Shown: in pieces, positions 32,347-41,150 of the stretch | How the letters are laid out: the number at the start of each line of letters is the position of its first letter | Numbering within the stretch: the first letter of the stretch is position 1 | The notes under the pieces: model-generated | What the model was told of the DNA's origin: nothing | The model's input: the letters and a program-made list of their open reading frames with translations, nothing else | The model's database searches: none | Translations under genes and position numbers: made by a program | Assembly (NCBI RefSeq): GCF_000359745.1 | Contig: NZ_AQHN01000056.1 | Location: 248,001-312,000, forward strand | Direction: 5' to 3' | Length of the DNA stretch: 64,000 nucleotides | Source of the DNA: Rhizobium freirei PRF 81 | GTDB lineage: Bacteria; Pseudomonadota; Alphaproteobacteria; Rhizobiales; Rhizobiaceae

Positions 32347-33040
32347 TCGCCCTCAACTCCTTCAGGCAAGACGCCAATTTTATGGGTCATACAAATCGCA
32401 AATCAGAAACCGACACAACGGCTCTTTTGCGACGCATTAGGGACCAGCTTTCGACACGGCTAAAAAGAATGAGCGGGTGGCGAGACTGAACCCTCCAGCT
32501 GAGCGCCCGCTGATATGGCCGAATTCATACTTGCCGAGAAATAAACCACGTTGTTGCATCACGTGCAAAAGATGTGAGTTCTTGCCGAAGCGCACCTTGC
32601 CCGCGACGACAGGCCGAAGCATGGCAGCGAGAACGGCAAAGGCAAGCGCGGGCGCGATGGGCAGCCTGACGACGGCGGCGAGATCGAAGACGCCATAGAG
32701 CATCTCCCCCTCATCATCTGGCAACTGCGAGAATCAGGCTGTTGCCATTGCCCGAATGACAGGGATCGGGAATTTCCCATAGGCATGCCAGTCTGCAAAG
32801 ACGGAAAATCAAGCCCGCATCCCATAGCCGCAACAGCGCAGACACGGCATCAATAGCCAAAGTCGGTACTCGACAAACCGCTTTTTCCTCTGCAAACTCA
32901 CGATCTGGCTAGACTTTGACAAACCGATCTGCTATCTCGCCTAACCAATCGCAAGGCTGCGGCTGCGCGAACGTTATATTTTTGCCTCCTGGCGCTGCCG
33001 TCGCCGCTGGCATCAACCAAACCAAAGGAACGTGATTCTC
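32347..33040. other. Gap between soxB and rpsU with no convincing gene
   Basis: About 690 bases between divergent genes. Open frames of 70-95 codons exist on both strands around 32440-32820, but none has a good ribosome-binding site or recognisable sequence. The right end holds a possible rpsU promoter (TTGACA at 32916-32921; the -10 is weak). The soxB promoter should lie just above 32370. Confidence 0.5.
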
Positions 33041-33253
33041 GTGCAGGTACTTGTCCGCGATAACAATGTCGACCAGGCTCTCCGCGCTCTCAAGAAGAAG
33101 ATGCAGCGCGAAGGTATTTTCCGCGAAATGAAGATGCGCGACTACTATGAAAAGCCGTCGCAGAAGCGTGCTCGCGAGAAGGCTGAAGCTGTTCGTCGCG
33201 TTCGCAAGCTTGCTCGCAAGCGCGCTCAGCGCGAAGGCCTGGTTGCCAAGTAA
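33041..33253 (+). CDS. rpsU: 30S ribosomal protein S21
   Basis: A 70-residue, very basic protein with [19 protein letters not shown] at the start, [19 protein letters not shown] in the middle and a Lys/Arg-rich end. This is the bS21 family, binding the small subunit near the anti-Shine-Dalgarno end of 16S rRNA. The start is a GTG at 33041, ten bases after AAAGGAA; an in-frame GTG at 33032 is too close to that site. It is single, with a terminator 34 bases downstream. Confidence 0.96.
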   Translation: MQVLVRDNNVDQALRALKKKMQREGIFREMKMRDYYEKPSQKRAREKAEAVRRVRKLARKRAQREGLVAK

Positions 33254-33287
33254 TCGCCGTTTTTTCGACGTTTTCAGATGCATGTGT

Positions 33288-33319
33288 GGCGGGGGCGAGT
33301 CGTTCGCCGCCGCCTTTTT
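33288..33319 (+). terminator. Intrinsic terminator after rpsU
   Basis: GGCGGGGGCGA and TCGCCGCCGCC pair at ten of eleven positions around a five-base loop, followed by TTTTT. Confidence 0.88.
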
Positions 33320-33391
33320 GATTTATTCTCTGCGCAAATCGGATTAAATCAGAACCGCCTGATATGACGCATGGGGAAAGCGAACCCGATA

Positions 33392-34267
33392 ATGGCAATG
33401 ACGACTTTCGAAAAGTACCGCACTTCGAACCTCTCCTCCCGTGTTTCGAAGCGCGTTGCGGCCCTGCCAGCCTTGGCGATTCTTGCCGCAATCAGCCTTT
33501 CCGGCTGCCAGACAGCGTCCACCGATAGCGTGATCCGCATCGACAAGGCGCAAGGCTCTTCGGAAAATATCGCTTCGCTGACCTCGGTCATCAATGCCAA
33601 TCCACAGGATCCGGAAGGCTACAACGTACGCGGCACGGCCTATGGCCGCGGCGGCGATTTCAGCCGCTCGCTCGGTGACTTCAACCAGGCCATCCAGCTC
33701 AATCCAAAATTCTACCAGGCTTACGCCAACCGCGCGCTCATCTACCGCAATATGGGCAAGCTGCCGGAGGCGATCGCAGACTACAATGCCGCGCTGCAGA
33801 TCAACGGCAATTACGACGTCGCCTATATCGGCCGCGGCAATCTCTACCGCCAGGCCGGCCGCGACAACGATGCCTTCAACGACTATTCGAAGGCGATCAG
33901 CCTGGGAACAACGGATGGCCGCGCCTATAACGGCCGCGGCGTGATCTTCCAGAAGCGCAATCAGCAGGATAAGGCGATCGACGATTTCTCCAAGGCGATC
34001 TCGCTGTCGCCGAATTCGCCGGAGCCCTACAACAGCCGCGGCATCTCCTATCTCGCGCAGAATGACGATGACAACGCCTTCGCAGACTTCAATCACGCCA
34101 TCGATCTGAACAACAAGGTCGCCGAATCCTGGGCAAACCAGGCCTTCGTCTATGAGCGCAAGGGCGACAAGGTGAAGGCCCGCCGTTCTTATCAGCACGC
34201 GGTCAATCTCGACCAGAACTATCAGCCGGCCAGGGATGGCCTGGCGCGCGTCGGCGTCGGCTCGTGA
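33392..34267 (+). CDS. TPR-repeat lipoprotein
   Basis: About 291 residues. An N-terminal lipoprotein signal ends in the lipobox LSGC (Cys near residue 39). It is followed by at least six tetratricopeptide units from residue about 60 to the end: for example YNVRGTAYGRGGDFSRSLGD, YANRALIYRNMGKLPEAIAD and YNGRGVIFQKRNQQDKAIDD. The product should sit at the inner or outer membrane facing the periplasm and act as a protein-binding scaffold, broadly like NlpI. Starts at 33371, 33392 and 33398 are in frame; 33392 is a compromise. It is single, between two terminators. Confidence 0.9.
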   Translation: MAMTTFEKYRTSNLSSRVSKRVAALPALAILAAISLSGCQTASTDSVIRIDKAQGSSENIASLTSVINANPQDPEGYNVRGTAYGRGGDFSRSLGDFNQAIQLNPKFYQAYANRALIYRNMGKLPEAIADYNAALQINGNYDVAYIGRGNLYRQAGRDNDAFNDYSKAISLGTTDGRAYNGRGVIFQKRNQQDKAIDDFSKAISLSPNSPEPYNSRGISYLAQNDDDNAFADFNHAIDLNNKVAESWANQAFVYERKGDKVKARRSYQHAVNLDQNYQPARDGLARVGVGS

Positions 34268-34296
34268 GATAACGGCATAGCGATAAGAGACGTTCG

Positions 34297-34330
34297 GCCG
34301 CCGGCAACCTCTGCCCGGCGGCTTTTCTTT
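34297..34330 (+). terminator. Intrinsic terminator after the TPR lipoprotein gene
   Basis: A perfect eight-base inverted repeat (GCCGCCGG / CCGGCGGC) with a ten-base loop, then TTTTCTTT. Confidence 0.88.
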
Positions 34331-34382
34331 GCGCCATCGAGCGCTTAATCTCGCGACACGCCCATCCGAACGAGACAGCGAC

Positions 34383-35453
34383 ATGCCCTCTCCACAGAAA
34401 ATCATCGTCATCGGCGCTGGAATCATCGGCACGTCCATCGCCTGGCATCTCCAGCGCAAAGGTGCAGACGTTACGGTGGTCGCGCAGACGATCGGTGGTG
34501 TCGCAACGCCGAATTCCTTCTCCTGGATCAACGCCAGCTGGGGAAATCCTGAATTCTATTTCCGTTTCCGTCACCGCTCGATGGCCGAATGGTCGCGGCT
34601 TGCGCCGGAACTGCCGGGCTTGCCGCTGTCATGGTGCGGAGGATTGTGCTGGGATCTTCCTGAAACCGAACTGGATACCTATGCCGCAAGACACCACGGC
34701 TGGGGCTACGGCATACAGCCGGTCAATCGGGCGACCAGCGCGATGATCGAACCGAACCTCGCAGACCCGCCGGATTATGCGCTGCATGTCGCCGAGGAAG
34801 GTGCCGTCGAGCCCGTGGCAGCCGCCGAGCTGCTACTGAAGGATGCGGCGCATCGTGGCGCTGCATTGTTATCCGGCATCGAGGTCAAGCGTCTGCTCGT
34901 GAAGCGCAACCGGATTGTCGGCATCGAAACACACGACGGGGCGATGTACGCCGATCATGTCGTTCTTGCCGCCGGCGCCGGCACGGCGGCGCTTGCGGCA
35001 TCGGCCGATATCCTGGTGCCGCTCGAAACACCGCCGGGGCTCATCGTCCATTCCCGCCCCGTGCACAAAATGCTGAACGGTCTGGTGATGGCGCCGGAAT
35101 TGCATATGCGCCAGACACGGGAGGGGCGGATCATTGCCGGCGGCGACTTCGGCGGCACCGATCCCGGCGACGATCCGCAGGCGGCTGCCCGCGAACTTTT
35201 CGCCAAAACCAAAGCAGCCTTGAAAGGCGGCGAAGCGCTGGAACTCGATTTCCACAGCATAGGCCATCGTCCGACGCCGAAGGACGGCTTCCCCATCCTG
35301 GGCCGCGTCGATGCAGTACCGGGCCTCTATCTCGCGGTCCTGCATTCCGGTGTCACCCTGGCGCCGCTGGTCGGCTTGCTTGCAGCAGAAGAACTCATCG
35401 ACGAGAGGGACGATCAACAACTGACCCCATTCCGCCTGTCCCGCTTTGCCTGA
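34383..35453 (+). CDS. FAD-dependent oxidoreductase of the D-amino-acid-oxidase family
   Basis: A 356-residue flavoprotein with the Rossmann motif KIIVIGAGIIGTSIAWHLQRKG at the very N-terminus (residues 5-26). A substrate-domain middle follows, then the late HRPTPKDGFPILGRVDAVPGL and LHSGVTLAPLVGLLAAEEL typical of DAO-fold amine oxidases. It probably oxidises a secondary amine or amino acid; the substrate cannot be read from sequence. The ATG at 34383 is favoured over an upstream in-frame ATG because the mature fold begins immediately after it. It appears monocistronic. Confidence 0.9.
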   Translation: MPSPQKIIVIGAGIIGTSIAWHLQRKGADVTVVAQTIGGVATPNSFSWINASWGNPEFYFRFRHRSMAEWSRLAPELPGLPLSWCGGLCWDLPETELDTYAARHHGWGYGIQPVNRATSAMIEPNLADPPDYALHVAEEGAVEPVAAAELLLKDAAHRGAALLSGIEVKRLLVKRNRIVGIETHDGAMYADHVVLAAGAGTAALAASADILVPLETPPGLIVHSRPVHKMLNGLVMAPELHMRQTREGRIIAGGDFGGTDPGDDPQAAARELFAKTKAALKGGEALELDFHSIGHRPTPKDGFPILGRVDAVPGLYLAVLHSGVTLAPLVGLLAAEELIDERDDQQLTPFRLSRFA

Positions 35454-35679
35454 CCCGGCAAAGAAAGCCGTCAGCGCAACCCAAGGGACGTATCGCCATC
35501 GTCGTAAATATCGGGGATCGCTTACGATTTCGCGGCAATGACTTTTCAGATGTTGCAAGGCAATTTACCGGGCCCTAACATGGGCGTTCCAAGAGCATGT
35601 AGCTCAAGTCTAAGCATGGGGGCGCTTGGCATGATGACCAAAACCATTCTTCCCGCATTTGCCAACACTTTCGCTCGTC

Positions 35680-37362
35680 ATGGAGATACGATCGGTTGAT
35701 CGCCCCATGAGGAAGCCGCATTTCCCGAAAGCATCGATTGGGGCCTATCTGATCGCCATAGCCTTGGCGATCGCTTTGCCGATCCTGGCTTTCGTCGCGT
35801 TGCTTCTCGTTCAGCTCGAAAACAATGAGCGCGATGTGTTGAAGGGCGATACCGTTCAGGCCGCTCAGGCCCTGGCGCGCGTCATCGACCGGCAATTGCA
35901 GGACATGGCAACGACGTTGCGGCTGCTGTCTTCCTCGCCGGAGCTCGAGCACAATGACATCGCCACCTTCTTCGCACGGACAGAGACGGTGCTGCGCACC
36001 GACTCACTCTTCGTGCTGCTTATGGAAAAGGATGGCCAGATCCGGCTGAATACCCGCTGGCCACTCGGCAAGGCGCTCGGCAAGACCGGCAACATGGCGG
36101 CACTGCAATCAGCATTGGACTCCGGACGCATCGAAACCTCCGATGTCTTTATGGGCTCAACTGTCCGCCGCTGGGTCTATAACGTCACGCTGCCCTTGGA
36201 GCACTCTCCGGCAGGCGCTGCACTGGCCATAACTCAGGATGCCGACGATCTTGCCAAGCTTATAACGACGGAAGCATTGCCGCCGGGCTGGTCAGCCGCC
36301 GTCATCGATAAATCCGGCCACATCGTTGCCGCCGGCGGCCCGACCACCCATGCGCCGGGCGACGCATTCAACAAGGAGATCCTGTCGAAGCTGATCGCAT
36401 CCAGCGGCGTCTATCAGGATGACAAAATCCTGCCCCACTCGCTGCTCGGATATGCGCAGATCTCCGGCTGGTCGTGGAAGGCAATCGTCTGGGGGCCGGT
36501 CACCTCGGCACAATCCTCGCTGATGAGCACCTGGCGCTTTCTTATCTATGGCGGCGTCACGCTGCTGCTGGTTGCGCTGATCGCCGTCTACGCGCTGGCG
36601 CGGCAGGTGCGCATCACCATACAGAGCATCGCCGACATGGCCGATCGCATGGGCCGCGGCGAGATCGTGGCGCCGATCGACACCAGCGTTATCGAGGCCA
36701 ACCAGGTGGCCGTTGCGCTCTCCAATGCCTCCTTCGACCGCAGCGTCACGGAAGACCGTCTGCATTTCGTCATGCATGAACTGGTTCATCGCACCAAGAA
36801 CCTGCTGGCGCTCGCCCAGGCGATGACCCGTCAGCTCGCGCGTCAGGCGGATAGCGTCGATACGTTCCAGCGGGCGGTCGCCGACCGCTTGGAGGGATTG
36901 GCCCGTTCGATCGAGGTGCTGACGAGCGAGCAATGGTCCGGCGTCTCGTTGCGGCGGGTGATCGACATCCATCTCGCGACTTTCCTGCAAGCGCCGCAAC
37001 AGCTCGACGTTCGCGGCAATGATTTCCTGCTGAAGCCGGAAGCCGTTCAAAATCTCGGCCTGATCCTGCATGAGCTGGCGACCAATTCGGTAAAATATGG
37101 CGCGCTCTCCGCTCCCGAAGGCAGGATCGCCATCGAATGGACGAATGAGGTTGGCGAGAACGGATCGATGATTCACTTCGTCTGGACCGAAAGCGGCGGC
37201 CCCGAGGTCAAGCCGCCGACCGAAACCGGGTTCGGCACCACCGTCACGAAGGTCCATGCCGCTGCATCCTTCGGCGGGCATGTCGAGGTCGATTTCCGCC
37301 CTGCCGGCCTCGTCTGGACGCTGATCGCGCCGCGTAACATGATGGAACGCGAGCGGACTTGA
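35680..37362 (+). CDS. Membrane sensor histidine kinase, HWE/HisKA_2 type
   Basis: A 560-residue sensor. A transmembrane helix (residues about 20-43) is followed by a periplasmic double-Cache-like domain, a second helix near residue 285 (FLIYGGVTLLLVALIAVYAL) and a HAMP-like linker (IADMADRMGRGEIVAPID). The kinase core's H-box is MHELVHRTKNLLALAQAM (phospho-acceptor His near residue 370), and the N-box is LHELATNSVKYGALS. HisKA_2/HWE kinases are common in Rhizobiales, often in general stress or light signalling. No response regulator is adjacent, so it is an orphan. In-frame ATGs at 35680 and 35707 are both plausible. Confidence 0.9.
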   Translation: MEIRSVDRPMRKPHFPKASIGAYLIAIALAIALPILAFVALLLVQLENNERDVLKGDTVQAAQALARVIDRQLQDMATTLRLLSSSPELEHNDIATFFARTETVLRTDSLFVLLMEKDGQIRLNTRWPLGKALGKTGNMAALQSALDSGRIETSDVFMGSTVRRWVYNVTLPLEHSPAGAALAITQDADDLAKLITTEALPPGWSAAVIDKSGHIVAAGGPTTHAPGDAFNKEILSKLIASSGVYQDDKILPHSLLGYAQISGWSWKAIVWGPVTSAQSSLMSTWRFLIYGGVTLLLVALIAVYALARQVRITIQSIADMADRMGRGEIVAPIDTSVIEANQVAVALSNASFDRSVTEDRLHFVMHELVHRTKNLLALAQAMTRQLARQADSVDTFQRAVADRLEGLARSIEVLTSEQWSGVSLRRVIDIHLATFLQAPQQLDVRGNDFLLKPEAVQNLGLILHELATNSVKYGALSAPEGRIAIEWTNEVGENGSMIHFVWTESGGPEVKPPTETGFGTTVTKVHAAASFGGHVEVDFRPAGLVWTLIAPRNMMERERT

Positions 37363-37366
37363 TACC

Positions 37367-37448
37367 TAGAGCATTTCCAGGAGAAGTGCGCGGCGGTTTT
37401 CCGTCCGGAATGCGTAAGAAAACAAGAAGATAGAGCGGAAACGCTCTA
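37367..37448 (+). repeat. Dispersed intergenic repeat, copy 1
   Basis: A copy of an element starting GAGCATTTCCAGGAGAAGTG and containing GGCGGTTTTCCGTCCGGAAT. It ends in a perfect hairpin TAGAGCG-GAAA-CGCTCTA (37431-37448) that overlaps the stop codon of the ECF sigma gene. Related copies are at about 48660 and 49740. Confidence 0.75.
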
Positions 37449-38702
37449 TGGTTGGCTGACGGGAGCCTCGGCGCGGGCCAGCAGCAGGGCGCGCTCTTTT
37501 TCATTGCCGGTCAATTCGGCAGCACGGCGGAACTCGGCGCTAGCCTCTGCAACGCGGCCCAGCTTCGCTAGAAGATCGCCCCGCACGGTCGGCAGCAAAT
37601 GCGACCCCTTCAAGCGCGGCTCGCCTGCCAGCGTGTCAGCGACAGCGAGACCCTGCGCGGCGCCAAACGCCATGCCGACGGCCACAGCCCGGTTGATTTC
37701 GGCGATCGGCGACGGCGCTGCCACGATGAGCGCCTGATAGCAAGCGGCGATGGCGATCCAGTCGGTATCGGCGGCGGTCACTGCCCGGGAATGGCAGGCC
37801 GCGATCATCGCCTGCAGCAAATAAGGACCGGGCATCGGCGTCAGAAGCATGGCGCGGGCCAGACCATCGAGGCCGCTGCGGATCAGCGACCAGTTCCACC
37901 GGCTACGGTCCTGATCGAGCAGCAGGGTCGGATTGCCCGCCCCATCGACCCTGGCGGCAAAGCGTGAGGCGTGCAGCTCCATGAGAGCCAGCAAACCCAG
38001 CACCTCCGGCTCTTGCGGCATCAGCGCCGCCAGCGAGCGCCCCAACCGCAAGGCTTCGCCGCAAAGATCGGTACGCAGCCAATGCGGCCCTTCCGTTGCG
38101 ACATACCCCTCATTGAAGATCAGATAGACCACCTCCAGCACCACAGCGAGACGCTCCCGCCTCTCCTCGCCGCGTGGCGTCTCGAAAGCGATTTCGGCAT
38201 CGCGGAGCGTCCGCTTGGCGCGGACGATGCGCTGGGCAATGGTGGTTTCGGGCAACAGGAACGCACGACCGATCTCTTGCGTGGACAGCCCGCCCAGCAA
38301 CCGCAAGGCAAGGGCTGCGCGTTGCTCGGCGGGCAGCACCGGATGGCAGGCAGTGAAGATCAGCCGCAGCAGATCGTCGTCCATATCTTCATCCAGCATC
38401 GACTCGATATCGGGCGTCTCGCGTTCCAGTGCTGCGAAGTCGATGGCCAGTTCGCGATGCTTGCCGTCGATCAGCGTGGTGCGGCGCAGCCGGTCAAGCG
38501 CGCGGTTCTTGGCAATCCGGGTCAGCCAAGCTGCCGGGTTGCGCGGAATACCATCGCGGGGCCAGCGTTCGAGTGCGAGCACGAAGGCGTCCTGCGCGAT
38601 CTCCTCGGCCAGACCGATATCCCGCAGCAAGCGGTTCAGCCTGGCGGCGAGCTTAGGCTGCTCGATCCGCCAGACCGCTTCGATGGCACCTGCCGTGGTC
38701 AT
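37446..38702 (-). CDS. ECF42-type RNA polymerase sigma factor
   Basis: A 418-residue sigma factor, much longer than a plain ECF. Region 2 is near residues 10-75 (QDAFVLALERWPRDGIPRNPAAWLTRIAKNRALDRLRR) and region 4 near 125-180 (LLGGLSTQEIGRAFLLPETTIAQRIVRAKR). A C-terminal TPR-like extension of about 200 residues follows (FNEGYVATEG, SPIAEINRAVAVGMAFG). This architecture with a DGPF-domain partner defines ECF42, in which the extension is thought to replace an anti-sigma factor. The start overlaps the DGPF gene's stop by four bases. Confidence 0.9.
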   Translation of the reverse strand: MTTAGAIEAVWRIEQPKLAARLNRLLRDIGLAEEIAQDAFVLALERWPRDGIPRNPAAWLTRIAKNRALDRLRRTTLIDGKHRELAIDFAALERETPDIESMLDEDMDDDLLRLIFTACHPVLPAEQRAALALRLLGGLSTQEIGRAFLLPETTIAQRIVRAKRTLRDAEIAFETPRGEERRERLAVVLEVVYLIFNEGYVATEGPHWLRTDLCGEALRLGRSLAALMPQEPEVLGLLALMELHASRFAARVDGAGNPTLLLDQDRSRWNWSLIRSGLDGLARAMLLTPMPGPYLLQAMIAACHSRAVTAADTDWIAIAACYQALIVAAPSPIAEINRAVAVGMAFGAAQGLAVADTLAGEPRLKGSHLLPTVRGDLLAKLGRVAEASAEFRRAAELTGNEKERALLLARAEAPVSQP

Positions 38703-39103
38703 CCCTTCAGGTCGCGAAAGCCTTCGGCCGCCTTCTGCACATCCTCAGGGAACTCGCTCATCTCGTGGATGCGGCGGACTTCGATGATGTCGTTTTCCGA
38801 CGCGGGGCAACGACGCGCCCATTCAATGGCCTCGTCGCGCGAGCGCACGTCGAGGATCCAATATCCGCCGAGCACCTCCCTGACTTCGGCAAACGGGCCG
38901 TCGACGACGGCGGGTTTTCCGCCCTTGAAGCTCACGCGAGCTCCTGAAGCCGGCGGATGCAGCCCTTCGAGCGCCAGAAGCACGCCAGCCTTCTTCAGCT
39001 CTTCGTTATATTTCATCATCGCTTCGATCGCCTCCGGGCTGGGCATGGCGTCGGGCGCAGCAGAAGCATAGCCGCCGGGGATCATCAGCATCATGAATCG
39101 CAT
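38699..39103 (-). CDS. DGPF-domain (YCII-related) protein
   Basis: A 134-residue dimeric alpha-beta protein with the defining motif VVDGPFAEVREVLGGYWI near residues 66-83, and an N-terminal MRFMMLMIPGG strand. DGPF proteins are the conserved partners of ECF42 sigma factors; their biochemical role is not established. It is the first gene of the pair, with the sigma gene overlapping its stop. A Cys (RCPASEND) lies in the C-terminal half. Confidence 0.92.
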   Translation of the reverse strand: MRFMMLMIPGGYASAAPDAMPSPEAIEAMMKYNEELKKAGVLLALEGLHPPASGARVSFKGGKPAVVDGPFAEVREVLGGYWILDVRSRDEAIEWARRCPASENDIIEVRRIHEMSEFPEDVQKAAEGFRDLKG

Positions 39104-39345
39104 GAGTTCTTTCTCCTTGGTTGGTTAGAACATACCACACGACGAGCGAGCCACGGCAGAATCGACGAGACCTCGAAAATAAATCGGATTTCCGGCGAAG
39201 AGGTGTCAGGCAGGGCGAGCACGCGCACGCATTGGCATCCGTCCCGATTGTCCTCTCACAGGAGGGCTGCTGTTCCGGTCGCAATCCAGGCCCTTAACCG
39301 CTCGGCGGTGTCCCGCCCCTGGGCGCTGGAGCGGGGCGCTCCACC

Positions 39346-40743
39346 CTACCCGTTCATCGCCTTGACGATTTCCTCGGTCACCTTCTTGGCGTCGCCCAAG
39401 AGCATCATCGTGCCATCCTTGTAGAACAGCGTGTTGTCGATGCCGGCATAGCCGGAGCCGAGCGAGCGCTTGACGAAAAGGCAGGTCTTGGCCTTGTCGA
39501 CATCGAGGATGGGCATGCCGTAGATCGGCGAGGTCTTGTCGTCACGTGCCGCCGGATTGGTGACATCATTGGCGCCGATGACATAGGCGACATCGGCCTG
39601 GGCGAATTCCGAATTGATGTCCTCGAGCTCGAAGACTTCATCATAGGGCACATTGGCTTCGGCGAGCAGCACGTTCATATGACCGGGCATGCGGCCGGCA
39701 ACGGGGTGGATCGCATATTTCACATCGACGCCATGCGCCTTCAGCCTGTCTGCCATTTCGCGCAGCGCATGCTGGGCCTGCGCGACCGCCATGCCGTAAC
39801 CGGGGACGATGACAACCTTGGAGGCATTGGCCATCAGATAGGCGGCATCCTCTGCCGAGCCGAGCTTCACAGTCTTGTCGGAATTGTCGGCCCCACCCGA
39901 TGCGGTCTCACCACCGAAGCCGCCGAGGATGACCGAGATGAAGGAGCGGTTCATGCCCTTGCACATGATGTAGGACAGGATCGCGCCCGAAGAGCCGACA
40001 AGCGCGCCGGTGATGATGAGCGCGAGATTGCCGAGCGTGAAACCGATGCCGGCGGCGGCCCAGCCGGAATAGGAATTCAGCATCGAAACGACGACCGGCA
40101 TGTCGGCGCCGCCGATCGGCACGATCAGCAGCACGCCGAGCGCCAGCGACAGCAGCACGACGGCCCAGAAGGCGAAATGGCTCTCGCCTGCCGCCAGGCT
40201 GATGATGAAGAAGACGATCAGGACGAGCAGAGCGGCGTTGATGATATGCCGGTTCGGCAGCAGGATCGGTTTGCCGGACATGCGCCCGTCGAGCTTCAGG
40301 AAGGCGATGATCGAGCCGGTGAAGGTTAGCGCGCCGATGGCGACGCCGATCGCCATTTCGATGCGCGCTTCCGTATGGATATGGCCGATTTCGCCAATCC
40401 CGAAGGACGACGGCGTATAGAGCGCTGAAGCGGCCACGAGGACCGCCGCAAGGCCGACGAGCGAATGGAAGCCGGCCACAAGCTGCGGCATCGAGGTCAT
40501 CGGGATGATGCGGGCGATATAGGCACCTGCCCCGCCGCCGATAGCGAGGCCGAGAACGATCAGCACGAAGCCGCCGAAAGACGGCGTCGCCAGCACCAGC
40601 GTCGTGGCGATGGCGATGCCCATGCCGATCATGCCGTAGAGATTGCCGCGCCGGCTGGTGGCCGGGTGGGACAGGCCGCGCAGCGCCAGGACGAACAGCA
40701 CGCCGGAGACGAGATAGAGGAAAGCCGCGATATTGCTCAGCAT
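39346..40743 (-). CDS. pntB: NAD(P) transhydrogenase subunit beta
   Basis: A 465-residue membrane subunit. About eight or nine helices form the proton channel (residues 1-260). The NADP-binding domain III follows, with VVIVPGYGMAVAQAQHALREM, the conserved HPVAGRMPGHMNVLLAEA, YVIGANDVTNPAARDD and KRSLGSGYAG. The enzyme uses the proton gradient to reduce NADP+ with NADH. The start is at 40743; an upstream frame extension overlapping pntAB is rejected. It is the last gene of the pnt operon, seven bases after pntAB. Confidence 0.96.
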   Translation of the reverse strand: MLSNIAAFLYLVSGVLFVLALRGLSHPATSRRGNLYGMIGMGIAIATTLVLATPSFGGFVLIVLGLAIGGGAGAYIARIIPMTSMPQLVAGFHSLVGLAAVLVAASALYTPSSFGIGEIGHIHTEARIEMAIGVAIGALTFTGSIIAFLKLDGRMSGKPILLPNRHIINAALLVLIVFFIISLAAGESHFAFWAVVLLSLALGVLLIVPIGGADMPVVVSMLNSYSGWAAAGIGFTLGNLALIITGALVGSSGAILSYIMCKGMNRSFISVILGGFGGETASGGADNSDKTVKLGSAEDAAYLMANASKVVIVPGYGMAVAQAQHALREMADRLKAHGVDVKYAIHPVAGRMPGHMNVLLAEANVPYDEVFELEDINSEFAQADVAYVIGANDVTNPAARDDKTSPIYGMPILDVDKAKTCLFVKRSLGSGYAGIDNTLFYKDGTMMLLGDAKKVTEEIVKAMNG

Positions 40744-40750
40744 GCCGCCC

Positions 40751-41149
40751 TCACTTGTCCTTCTTCTTGTACATCGCCAGCATGCGCTGGGTGACAAGGA
40801 AGCCGCCGACGATATTGACCGAGACAAGCACGAGTGCAACGAAGCCGAAGCCGGTGGCCAGCCCGCTCGCCGAAATGCCGACAGCCAGCAATGCGCCGAC
40901 GACGATGACCGAGGAGATGGCGTTCGTCACCGCCATCAGCGGCGTGTGCAGGGCCGGCGTGACCGACCAAACGACGTAATAGCCGACGAAGATCGCCAGC
41001 ACGAAGATGGCAAGCTGGAAGACGAAGGGATCGATCGCTCCGCCCGTTGCGGCGCTCGCAGCTTCGGGCGCTTGCGCAGCGGCGGTCCTGACGGCGGTGA
41101 CGGCATCGTTCAGTTGCTGCAGTGCCTGGTCCATTGCTTGGCTGGCCAT
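40751..41149 (-). CDS. pntAB: NAD(P) transhydrogenase subunit alpha, membrane part
   Basis: A 132-residue protein with a soluble Ala/Gln-rich N-terminus (about 45 residues) and three to four membrane helices. These include VVWSVTPALHTPLMAVTNAISSV near residue 60, the hallmark of the transhydrogenase alpha membrane segment. Rhizobia split the alpha chain into two genes, as here. A strong AGGGAG precedes the ATG at 41149, and the stop of pntAA lies one base upstream. Confidence 0.95.
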   Translation of the reverse strand: MASQAMDQALQQLNDAVTAVRTAAAQAPEAASAATGGAIDPFVFQLAIFVLAIFVGYYVVWSVTPALHTPLMAVTNAISSVIVVGALLAVGISASGLATGFGFVALVLVSVNIVGGFLVTQRMLAMYKKKDK

Positions 41150-41150
41150 C

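Noticed and set aside
32437-32820. Open frames on both strands between soxB and rpsU
   Set aside because: Short, without ribosome-binding sites or recognisable sequence; one has a hydrophobic stretch, but this is not enough to call a gene.
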